A DNA stretch of 19,060 nt, from positions 1-19,060 of the forward strand of contig CAYONP010000106.1 in NCBI GenBank assembly GCA_964405335.1, read 5' to 3'. The position numbers and the translations under genes were made by a program. The notes under the pieces were generated by a model that saw only the letters and a list, made by a program, of their open reading frames with translations, had not been told where the DNA came from and searched no databases. The DNA comes from CAYONP01 sp964405335 (lineage in GTDB: Bacteria; Armatimonadota; UBA10988). Shown here piece by piece: positions 7,911-14,269 of the stretch; positions within the stretch are counted from its first letter, which is position 1, and each line of letters begins with the position of its first letter.

Positions 7911-9230
7911 TCAGCCGTGGCCGGAAACCGACCGCCGGCCGACCGAGTAGTACTCGAACCCGGCGCGCTCCATCGCCTTGAGGCAGAACAGGTTGCGCCC
8001 ATCGACCACAATCGGCGTGGTCAGCGCGGTGTGCAGCGCGGCCAGGTCGATCTCGCGGAACTCGGGCCAGTCGGTGGCCACAATCAGCGCGCTGGCACCT
8101 TGGGCCGCCTCCAGCGCCGAGGCGCAGTAGACCACCTCGTCCGAGGGCGGCAGCTCGTGCCGCGCGCGCGCGGCCGCCTGCGGGTCATAGAGCCGCACAT
8201 TGGCCCCCTCGCGCAGCAGCTCGACGGCGAGCCGGATCGCCTGCGAGCTGCGCGTGTCGTCGGTGCCGGCTTTGAACGCCAGGCCCCATACGGCGATGGT
8301 CTTGTCCTTGACGATCCAGAGCGCCTGGCGCAGTTTGGCGACCAGTTGGCCGACGCGTCGCTCGTTGATCCCGTCGACCGCGTGAAGCAGGCTCATGTCG
8401 AGCCCCAGGTCCTCGCCGATGCGGCAGAAGGCCTTGACGTCCTTGGGGAAGCAGGAGCCACCGTAACCGACTCCGGCGCCGAGGAAGGCGCGGCCGATGC
8501 GCGCGTCGAGCCCCATGCCGTCGGCCACCGTCTTGACGTCGCCGCCGGCCGCCTCGCACAGATCGGCGATCAGGTTGATGTAGCTGATCTTCATCGCCAG
8601 GAACGAGTTCGAGGCGTGCTTGATGATCTCCGAGGTGCTGACATCGGTGACGATCTTCGGGCAGTCGAAGTCGCGGTAGATCTCGAGCATCAACTCGGCG
8701 GCGCGCTCACTGCTCACGCCGATGACGATCCGGTCGGGCTCGAGGAAGTCCTGGACGGCCATCGCCTCGCGGGTGAACTCGGGGTTGCTGGCCACATCGA
8801 AGTCGACCTGACGGTGGTTGTGCAGCCGCACGGTGCGCTCGACCCAGCCGGCGGTCTTGACCGGCACAGTGCTTTTTTCGATCAGCAGTCGATAGCCGTC
8901 CATGCAGCCGGCAATCTCGCGGGTGACGTTCTCGACCTGGGTCAGGTCGGCGCTGCCGTCGCTGCTGGGCGGCGTGCCGACGCAGATGAACAGCGCCTGC
9001 GACGCGGCCACACCCTCGGCGATGCTGGCGCAGAAGCGCAGCCGGCCCGACCCGAGCCCGGCGCGGAGCAGCTCGTCGACGCCCGGCTCATAGATCACCG
9101 GGTCGCCCGCGTTCAGCCGCCGCACCTTGTCGGCGTCCTGGTCGACGCCGATCACGCGGTGGCCCTTGCTGGCCAGGCAGACCGCGGTCACGAGCCCGAT
9201 GTAGCCGGTGCCGATGACGGCAATGTCCAT
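7911..9230 (-). CDS. ugd: UDP-glucose 6-dehydrogenase
   Basis: A 439-residue enzyme that oxidises UDP-glucose to UDP-glucuronate with two NAD+, giving the acidic sugar precursor for capsule and exopolysaccharide. The N-terminal Rossmann motif is MDIAVIGTGYIG (GxGxxG at residues 7-12). EIIKHASNSF around 201-210 holds the conserved Lys204 and Asn208, and GYGGSCFPKD carries the catalytic Cys260. Also present are SNPEFTREAMAVQDFLEPDRIVIG (shown in parts, about residues 148-171), AFKAGTDDTRSS for UDP binding and a C-terminal VDGRNLF. Length and order of domains match UDP-glucose/GDP-mannose dehydrogenases, and the SNPEF...DFLEPDRIVIG pattern favours UDP-glucose over GDP-mannose. All key residues are intact. 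It heads the surface-protein run and is divergent from the small membrane-protein gene at 9378. Confidence 0.95.
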   Translation of the reverse strand: MDIAVIGTGYIGLVTAVCLASKGHRVIGVDQDADKVRRLNAGDPVIYEPGVDELLRAGLGSGRLRFCASIAEGVAASQALFICVGTPPSSDGSADLTQVENVTREIAGCMDGYRLLIEKSTVPVKTAGWVERTVRLHNHRQVDFDVASNPEFTREAMAVQDFLEPDRIVIGVSSERAAELMLEIYRDFDCPKIVTDVSTSEIIKHASNSFLAMKISYINLIADLCEAAGGDVKTVADGMGLDARIGRAFLGAGVGYGGSCFPKDVKAFCRIGEDLGLDMSLLHAVDGINERRVGQLVAKLRQALWIVKDKTIAVWGLAFKAGTDDTRSSQAIRLAVELLREGANVRLYDPQAAARARHELPPSDEVVYCASALEAAQGASALIVATDWPEFREIDLAALHTALTTPIVVDGRNLFCLKAMERAGFEYYSVGRRSVSGHG

Positions 9231-9290
9231 GGTCGTCCGCTCCCGAGGCGCCGATGGAGTATCGGACGCCGCGGGGTTGGCGTTAGGGGT

Positions 9291-9299
9291 GCTATACAG
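9291..9299. promoter_or_regulatory. candidate two-way -10-like element between divergent genes
   Basis: GCTATACAG is nearly palindromic and offers TATACA on the plus strand and TATAGC on the minus strand. It is the only AT-rich spot in the 147-base gap (9231-9377) between ugd and the plus-strand gene. No convincing -35 element is seen on either side. A small hairpin CCGAT/ATCGG lies at 9251-9265. Confidence 0.25.
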
Positions 9300-9377
9300 G
9301 AGATGACGCCGGCGGCGCGAAGCCGGGACCCTGCCGGCGACTGGTGGTGTTGGGCCAGTCTATCGGGAGGCCCGCCG

Positions 9378-9815
9378 ATGGGCATCGAGTCGACACTCGG
9401 CAGCTTGGTGCTGCTGCTCAAAAACGCCTGCTTCAACGTCACCGTGGCGCTGACCGTGCTGGTCGCCCTGGGCAACGAAGTGCGGCGCATGAGAATCACC
9501 TTCCGTTGGCTCGAAGACCGCCACGACGAGCTGACCAAGGCGTGGTACATCAGCCTCGGCATCTTCCTGCTGCTCAGCATCGGCTATGCCTACGTCGAGC
9601 ACCGCATCGACACCCTGGTGGTCGACGGGCTGACGGTGGCGCTGATGGCTGGCGCGGTGACCTACCTCAAGCAGCGCCACGGCAAGGGCAAGGATGAGAC
9701 CAAGCCCGCGGCGCACGCGGACGAGGAGCCCGACGAGGAGGAGTTCGCCCCGCGCCGGCCGCTGCAGCGCGTCCCGCGCGATCGTGCCCGCCGGCCGCGG
9801 CGGGCGCGTCGCTAG
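9378..9815 (+). CDS. small two-helix inner-membrane protein of unknown function
   Basis: The only convincing plus-strand gene, 145 residues. The ATG at 9378 has GGGAGG 7 bases upstream; the reading frame stays open far upstream, but only as the complement of ugd and paralogue C. The protein has a first hydrophobic segment (VLLLKNACFNVTVALTVLVAL, about 11-31, given here as its span), a charged loop (RRMRITFRWLEDRHDELTKAW), and a second hydrophobic segment (YISLGIFLLLSIGYAYV). A third moderately hydrophobic stretch (TVALMAGAVTYL) follows. The tail is Glu/Asp-rich and then strongly Arg-rich (RARRPRRARR), hence probably cytoplasmic and able to bind nucleic acid or phospholipid. I do not recognise a family. 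Its stop overlaps the hypB stop on the other strand. Confidence 0.7.
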   Translation: MGIESTLGSLVLLLKNACFNVTVALTVLVALGNEVRRMRITFRWLEDRHDELTKAWYISLGIFLLLSIGYAYVEHRIDTLVVDGLTVALMAGAVTYLKQRHGKGKDETKPAAHADEEPDEEEFAPRRPLQRVPRDRARRPRRARR

Positions 9816-10477
9816 GCCACCCGCGCCGCCAGGCGCCGCTCGCGCTGGCGCTCGAGCCAGCCGAGCCAGCCTTCCAGGTCGGTCGCACTGGTGGCGCTGA
9901 CCTCGAACACCGGGACCATCGACCGCAGGTCGGCCAGGTCGGTATAGAAGCGGTGCCGGTCGAAGTTGACGAACGGCAGCAAGTCGATCTTGTTGAGCAG
10001 AATCGCGTCGGCCTCGCGCCACAGCCGCGGGTACTTCGCCACCTTGTCCTCGCCCTCGGTGACGCTCAGCATGCCGATCTTCAGGTCCTCGCCGAGGTCG
10101 AACCCTACCGGACAGACCAGGTTGCCCACGTTCTCGATGTAGAGGATATCGACGTCGCCCAAGTCTAGGCTGGCCAGCGCGTTGGCGACCATCGCCGCGT
10201 CGAGGTGGCAGCCGCCGTCGGTGTTGATCTGCACCGAGCGGGCGAACCGCGCGGTCCGCTCGGCATCGCGGCTGGTCGCCAGGTCGCCGACAATCACCGC
10301 CTGGCCGAGCCGGCCGGCGAAGTGCTCGAGGGTCCGCTCCAGCAGCGTGGTCTTGCCCGAGCCGGGGGCCGAAATGAGGTTGACCGCAAACACCCCCGCG
10401 TCGCGCAGGTGCTGGCGAATCTGCGCCGCCATGGCATCGTTGAGCTTGAGGACGTTGTGGACTACGTCGACTTTCAT
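9812..10477 (-). CDS. hypB: hydrogenase nickel-incorporation GTPase HypB
   Basis: A 221-residue SIMIBI-class GTPase that, with HypA, inserts nickel into the [NiFe]-hydrogenase large subunit. The Walker A loop is APGSGKTT (37-44). The metal-binding GGCHLDA has Cys90 and His91 at the dimer interface, followed by ENVGNLVCP (Cys122 near the site), and NKID for guanine specificity near 162-165. The His-rich N-terminal nickel-storage stretch found in some HypB proteins is absent. The chosen start at 10477 overlaps the hypA stop in ATGA; reading further upstream would duplicate hypA sequence in another frame. It is the last gene of the hydrogenase maturation run and ends tail to tail with the plus-strand membrane-protein gene. 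Confidence 0.95.
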   Translation of the reverse strand: MKVDVVHNVLKLNDAMAAQIRQHLRDAGVFAVNLISAPGSGKTTLLERTLEHFAGRLGQAVIVGDLATSRDAERTARFARSVQINTDGGCHLDAAMVANALASLDLGDVDILYIENVGNLVCPVGFDLGEDLKIGMLSVTEGEDKVAKYPRLWREADAILLNKIDLLPFVNFDRHRFYTDLADLRSMVPVFEVSATSATDLEGWLGWLERQRERRLAARVA

Positions 10478-10818
10478 GCCTCTAACTCCACGGCCGCCAG
10501 CAGCAGCTCGGTGCCGCTGACCGTCTCGACATCGGCTACTTCGCAGGTGGGGCAGACAAACACGAAGTCGTCCACCTCGAACTCCAACCCGCAGCGCAGG
10601 CACCTCCCCCGGATCGGCGTCACCTCGAGCTGGAGCTTCGCCCCCTCGGCCGCCGTTCCCTCGCTCACCGCGCGAAAGCAGAGCTCCAGACTCTCGGGCA
10701 CAATCTGCTGCAGCCGACCGGCGCGCACCGTCAGGCCGGTCACGCGCCCCGCGCCATGCTCGCGCGCGGCGGCCAGCACCGGTGGCAGCAGGCGTTCGGC
10801 AATCGACAGCTCATGCAT
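10474..10818 (-). CDS. hypA: hydrogenase maturation nickel metallochaperone HypA
   Basis: A 114-residue metallochaperone that hands nickel to HypB and the hydrogenase large subunit. The N-terminal MHELSIAERLL includes the nickel ligand His2 next to Glu3. The zinc domain has two CxxC pairs, Cys73/Cys76 (CLRC) and Cys89/Cys92 (CPTC), all present. Length is normal for HypA. Its stop overlaps the hypB start by 4 bases, and its own start overlaps the stop of the protease gene by 8 bases, so the three genes are translationally coupled. Confidence 0.95.
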   Translation of the reverse strand: MHELSIAERLLPPVLAAAREHGAGRVTGLTVRAGRLQQIVPESLELCFRAVSEGTAAEGAKLQLEVTPIRGRCLRCGLEFEVDDFVFVCPTCEVADVETVSGTELLLAAVELEA

Positions 10819-11311
10819 CGCCGCGCACCTCGGCCAGCAGCCGTGCGGCCAGCGCGTCGGCCCGCTCGCGCACCACCGGCGAGAGCTGATCGCCGAACTC
10901 GAACGACTCGCCGCGCACGCTGTAGACCCGCGCCGCCGGCGCCCGGCCGAAGGCGCGGCGGGCCACCTGGAGCAGCACGCCGGGGGTGACCACGTGCGTA
11001 GTCGGCCCGTCGAACGGCCGCTCCTCGACCTCCCACTCGCTCTGCTCGGGCCCGCCGAGGTGACAATCGACGAGGATCAGCCGCTCGGCCTCGGCCAGCT
11101 CCTCGGCCAGGGCCAAGTCGAGCTGCTGCAGCCACAGCGCGCGCACCGGCCGGCCGGCGACCAGCGCATCGTCGGGTCCGTCACTGCCCGGCTCGGCCAG
11201 CAGGTCCAGCGGCGAGAGCCCGATCGCTGCACGGAGGCGGTTGATGACGTAATGCCCGACGCCGTCGTCCTGCCGGCTGGGGTTGCCGTAGCCGATCAGC
11301 AGCCAACGCAT
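10811..11311 (-). CDS. hydrogenase maturation endopeptidase (HoxW/HycI-like, M52 family)
   Basis: A 166-residue protease expected to clip the C-terminal tail of the HoxH large subunit after nickel insertion. The start at ATG 11311 is preferred because GGAGG lies 5 bases before it; an in-frame GTG 12 bases earlier overlaps that site. It opens with WLLIGYGNPSRQDDGVG, the family's GxGN...D(D/E)G signature, with Asp15/Asp16 as a metal ligand. LILVDCHLG supplies Asp82 and TTHVVTPG supplies His106: together these are the three nickel-binding positions of the family. The gene sits between the FkbM gene and hypA, and its substrate, hoxH, is encoded about 1 kb upstream with an intact tail. HoxW is the specific name in NAD-reducing hydrogenases; I leave the symbol open. 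Confidence 0.9.
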   Translation of the reverse strand: MRWLLIGYGNPSRQDDGVGHYVINRLRAAIGLSPLDLLAEPGSDGPDDALVAGRPVRALWLQQLDLALAEELAEAERLILVDCHLGGPEQSEWEVEERPFDGPTTHVVTPGVLLQVARRAFGRAPAARVYSVRGESFEFGDQLSPVVRERADALAARLLAEVRGDA

Positions 11312-11339
11312 CACACCCTCCACCCGGGTGCTTGCAACG

Positions 11340-12179
11340 CTATTGCCGGTCGGGGTGAATCGCCACCGTGTCGCGCTGGAAGCGGCCCGGCGGCTTCGGC
11401 GCCAAGGAGCCGTCCGCGGCGAACCAGTAGAGCGTGTAGCCGAGGTCGGACAGCAGCTGCTCGATGGCCGCGAACCGGTCGCCGTCGGCGTGGCGGAAGC
11501 GCTCGAGGGTCTCGAAGACCAGCGTCGGCCGGTGCCGCGCCCGGCACTCTCGCGCGCCGCGCAGCACCGCCAGCTCCATGCCCTCGACGTCGAGTTTGAT
11601 GAAGTCGACCCGCGCGAGGCCGAGCTCGGCGACGATCCGATCGACGGTGTCGACTTCGACCCGTACCGCGCCGGACGAACCGAGCGTGCCGTTGCCAGGG
11701 TCGCGCGGGTCTTCGCTCCAGTAGAGCACGCCGGGCACCTCGCCGACGCCGCGGCAGAGCGCCGTCACCCGCGGCGCAACGGTGGGGTTGAGGTCGAGGT
11801 TGGCCCGCAGCCGCTCGAACGTCGCCGGCGACGCCTCGACGGCAACGACGCGGCCACCCTCGCCGACGCGGCGCGCCATCGGAAGGGTCAACGGGCCGAC
11901 GTTGGCGCCGAGGTCGAGGCAGACGTCGCCAGCCGCGACGCGCTCGCCGATCAGCGCCACCAGCCGCGGTTCGTAGCAGCCCGACCAGATCAGCCGGTCG
12001 ATCAGGAAACGGGTGTCGACGCTGATGGCGAACTCGTCCAGATACCCATCGTAGGTGTGGCGCAGGCCCGGCGGGGCCGAACGCCGCAGCCGCGGGTGGG
12101 CGGTGAGCAGCGAGTCACGCCAACGCCCGGGCAGGCCGGCGAGAACGGCCATGCGGACCAGGCGCCCGAGCTGCGGCAT
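11340..12179 (-). CDS. FkbM-family SAM-dependent methyltransferase
   Basis: About 279 residues from the second ATG (12179), which has GGAG 7 bases upstream; an ATG at 12197 has only weak ribosome-binding sequence but cannot be excluded. The core has VCLDLGANVGPLTLPMA (SAM-binding motif I), GGRVVAVEASPATFERLRAN (motif II with acidic Glu), and VDFIKLDVEGMELAVLRGA, the signature of FkbM methyltransferases. They methylate hydroxyls of sugars, polyketides or other small molecules. The C-terminus (LGYTLYWF, then FQRDTVAIHP) is also typical. It interrupts the hydrogenase structural and maturation genes. It has no obvious role in hydrogenase assembly and may belong with the polysaccharide genes to the left. 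28 bases separate it from the protease start, so it could be co-transcribed with that gene. Confidence 0.88.
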   Translation of the reverse strand: MPQLGRLVRMAVLAGLPGRWRDSLLTAHPRLRRSAPPGLRHTYDGYLDEFAISVDTRFLIDRLIWSGCYEPRLVALIGERVAAGDVCLDLGANVGPLTLPMARRVGEGGRVVAVEASPATFERLRANLDLNPTVAPRVTALCRGVGEVPGVLYWSEDPRDPGNGTLGSSGAVRVEVDTVDRIVAELGLARVDFIKLDVEGMELAVLRGARECRARHRPTLVFETLERFRHADGDRFAAIEQLLSDLGYTLYWFAADGSLAPKPPGRFQRDTVAIHPDRQ

Positions 12180-12218
12180 GGTGCGCTCCGCCGGCATGAT
12201 ACACCAGCCGGCCCAACG

Positions 12219-12248
12219 GCACAGGCGGCGGATGACCGCCGCCTGTGC
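12219..12248 (-). terminator. perfect 13-bp hairpin after hoxH
   Basis: Bases 12219-12231 are exactly complementary to 12236-12248 around the four-base loop ATGA. It lies 25 bases past the hoxH stop and just before the FkbM gene. No T-tract follows on the minus strand. It probably ends or stabilises the hydrogenase structural transcript, separating it from the FkbM-protease-hypAB group. Confidence 0.6.
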
Positions 12249-12273
12249 ACCCCACCAGCTCCGACTCGACGGA

Positions 12274-13710
12274 TCAGTCGCGCGTGGCGCGGTCGAGCAG
12301 CTCGCCCGCCGGGCCGAGCACCTCGACCACCAGCGGCATCTGCCCGATGGCGTGGGTCGAGCAGCTCAGGCACGGGTCATGCGCGCGGATGGCCATCTCG
12401 AGGCGGTTCAGCATGCCCTCGGTGACGTTGGTGCCGTCGATGAACTCGCGGGCGACCATCTCGACCGAGCGGCACATCGCCGGGTTGTTCTGCCCGGTGC
12501 TGACAATCAGGTTGACGTTGGTCAGTGCGCCGTTCTCGTCGATGCTGTAGTCATGCCACAGCGTGCCGCGCGGCGCCTCGATCACGCCCACTCCGCGCGG
12601 GTGCAGATTGCCGGTCGGCACGGCCATCAGGTCCGGGCCGTAAGTCACCTCGTCGCGCAGCAGGCGGTCGGCCATCTCGAGGGCATAGACGGTCTCGATC
12701 AGCCGCGCGTAGTGGTAGAACAGGGTCCCCTCGACAATCCCGTCGGCGTTGCCGTGGTTGGCCTTGTACTCCTCGAACAGCGCCTGTGCGCGCGGGGTCT
12801 GGATGTAGTCGCAGTTGTTCAACCGGCCCAACGGCCCGACCCGGTAGCAGCCGCCCGGATACCCAGCCGGCTTGTAGTACGGGAACTTCAGGGTGGTGAA
12901 CGGCTCGACCCGCTCGCCGACGATGTCGAGGTAGTTCTGGACGTCGAACTGGTCGACCGCGACCTTGCCGTGCGGGTCGCTGATCCGGAACCTGCCGCGG
13001 TAATGCGCCAACCCGCCGTCGGGGGTGACCAAGCCGCCGTAATAGCTGGGGAAGACGGCAAAGCGGCTGACCGTCTCTTCGTTGGCGGCAATCCAGCCCT
13101 TGAGGATATCGACCGCCGCGTGGGCCAGGTCGAGGTGCACCGGCAGCTCGGCGGCCAGCTCCTTGCCCCGCTCGCGGGTGATCCCGGCGGCCATGCCGCC
13201 CGGCACGGCGACGTTGGGATGGACCTTGCGCCCGCCGATCGCCGCGATCACCTCTTGGCCCCACTTGCGCATCTTGATCGCCGCGACGGTGAGGTCGGGA
13301 TTGACCTCCGCCAGGCCGAACACATTGCGCTTGGCCGGGTCGCTATCGGGCCCAAGCAGCAGGTCGGGGCTGGACAGGTGGAAGAAGCTCAGGGCGTGGC
13401 TCTGGACCAGTTGCCCGACGTGCATCAGCCAACGCAGGTTGATCGCCGTGGGGGTCGGCTCGACGCCGGCCAGGATGTCGATCGCCTTGGCGCTGGCCAG
13501 GTGGTGGCTGACCGGGCAGATGCCGCAGATCCGCTCGGTCAGGGTCGGCATCTCGGAGAAGTGTCGGCCTTCGCAGAACTTCTCGAAGCCGCGGAACTCG
13601 ACCACGTGGAAGCGCGCCTGCTCGACCTGCCCGGCGTCGTCGACCAGGACGGTGATCTTGGCGTGGCCCTCGATGCGGGTGACCGGTTCGACGGTGTACT
13701 TGGTGGCCAT
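12274..13710 (-). CDS. hoxH: [NiFe]-hydrogenase large (catalytic) subunit, HoxH/HydL type
   Basis: A 478-residue subunit holding the Ni-Fe(CN)2CO active site that splits or forms H2. Both cysteine pairs are intact: RICGICPVSHH with Cys62/Cys65, and DPCLSCSTHAIGQMPL with Cys447/Cys450. The N-terminal VTRIEGHAKI is also characteristic. About 25 residues follow His453 and should be removed by the maturation protease encoded downstream. Motif wording fits group 3 (cytoplasmic, bidirectional, pyridine-nucleotide-linked) enzymes such as HoxH, not the membrane uptake group. There is no signal peptide and no Tat partner. The start at ATG 13710 is 10 bases past the hoxY stop, with GAGAGGCG upstream. 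It equals HydL in HydABCSL-type naming. Confidence 0.95.
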   Translation of the reverse strand: MATKYTVEPVTRIEGHAKITVLVDDAGQVEQARFHVVEFRGFEKFCEGRHFSEMPTLTERICGICPVSHHLASAKAIDILAGVEPTPTAINLRWLMHVGQLVQSHALSFFHLSSPDLLLGPDSDPAKRNVFGLAEVNPDLTVAAIKMRKWGQEVIAAIGGRKVHPNVAVPGGMAAGITRERGKELAAELPVHLDLAHAAVDILKGWIAANEETVSRFAVFPSYYGGLVTPDGGLAHYRGRFRISDPHGKVAVDQFDVQNYLDIVGERVEPFTTLKFPYYKPAGYPGGCYRVGPLGRLNNCDYIQTPRAQALFEEYKANHGNADGIVEGTLFYHYARLIETVYALEMADRLLRDEVTYGPDLMAVPTGNLHPRGVGVIEAPRGTLWHDYSIDENGALTNVNLIVSTGQNNPAMCRSVEMVAREFIDGTNVTEGMLNRLEMAIRAHDPCLSCSTHAIGQMPLVVEVLGPAGELLDRATRD

Positions 13711-13720
13711 GTCGCGCCTC

Positions 13721-14269
13721 TCAGTCGAAGTGCAGCAGCGGCTGCGGGATGCCCGTGGGCTGGTTGCCCGACAGCAGCTCGGCAAGGCAGTAGAAGATGG
13801 TGTCGGCGCTGGGCGGGCAGCCGGGGATGTGGAAGTCGACCGTGACGTACTTCCGGATCGGCTGCACGACCTCGGTGAACTTCGGCACATCCTCGCCGTC
13901 GGGGATGACCCCATCGACGGTGCTCGAGGACCAGATGTAGCCGTGCTCGAGCACCTCCTGCAGCGGGAAGAAGTTGCGCATGAACGGCACGCAGCCCCAG
14001 CCGGCGCAGTCGCCCAGGCTGATCAGCACCTTCGACTTCGCCCGCAGCTCGTGCAGGAACTCGATGTTGTCGGTGTTGGTCACCGCGCCCTCGACGATGC
14101 CGATGTCGACCTCGGGAAAGCCGCCGAGCTTGTAGTCGGTGATCGGCGTCGCCGCCACGTCGCACAGCTTGAGCAGGTCGAGCACCCGCTCGTCGATGTC
14201 CAGCAGGCTCATGTGGCAGCCGGAGCAGCCGGCCAGCCAGACCGACGCGATCTTCGGCTTGTCGCTCAT
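13721..14269 (-). CDS. hoxY: [NiFe]-hydrogenase small subunit, HoxY/HydS type
   Basis: A 182-residue electron-transfer subunit that binds the proximal [4Fe-4S] cluster next to the nickel site. Ligands can be placed at Cys15 and Cys18 (WLAGCSGCHMSLLD), Cys88 (or Cys93) in SLGDCAGWGCV, and Cys151 in IPGCPPSADTIF. The protein is short: it lacks the C-terminal domain with the medial and distal clusters of membrane-bound small subunits, and it has no twin-arginine signal. Both traits are typical of cytoplasmic group 3 HoxY. The start overlaps the stop of the upstream gene in ATGA, so the pair is translationally coupled. Confidence 0.95.
   Translation of the reverse strand: MSDKPKIASVWLAGCSGCHMSLLDIDERVLDLLKLCDVAATPITDYKLGGFPEVDIGIVEGAVTNTDNIEFLHELRAKSKVLISLGDCAGWGCVPFMRNFFPLQEVLEHGYIWSSSTVDGVIPDGEDVPKFTEVVQPIRKYVTVDFHIPGCPPSADTIFYCLAELLSGNQPTGIPQPLLHFD

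Noticed and set aside
7740..9377. Long upstream in-frame extension of the plus-strand membrane-protein gene
   Set aside because: It is the complement of ugd and paralogue C. The protein features and the ribosome-binding site start only at 9378.
9812..11323. Complete hyp maturation set
   Set aside because: Only hypA, hypB and the protease are present. hypC, hypD, hypE and hypF are not in the window and must be elsewhere.
12055..13845. Plus-strand open frame of 596 codons opposite hoxH
   Set aside because: Antisense shadow of hoxH, whose L1 and L2 motifs are intact.
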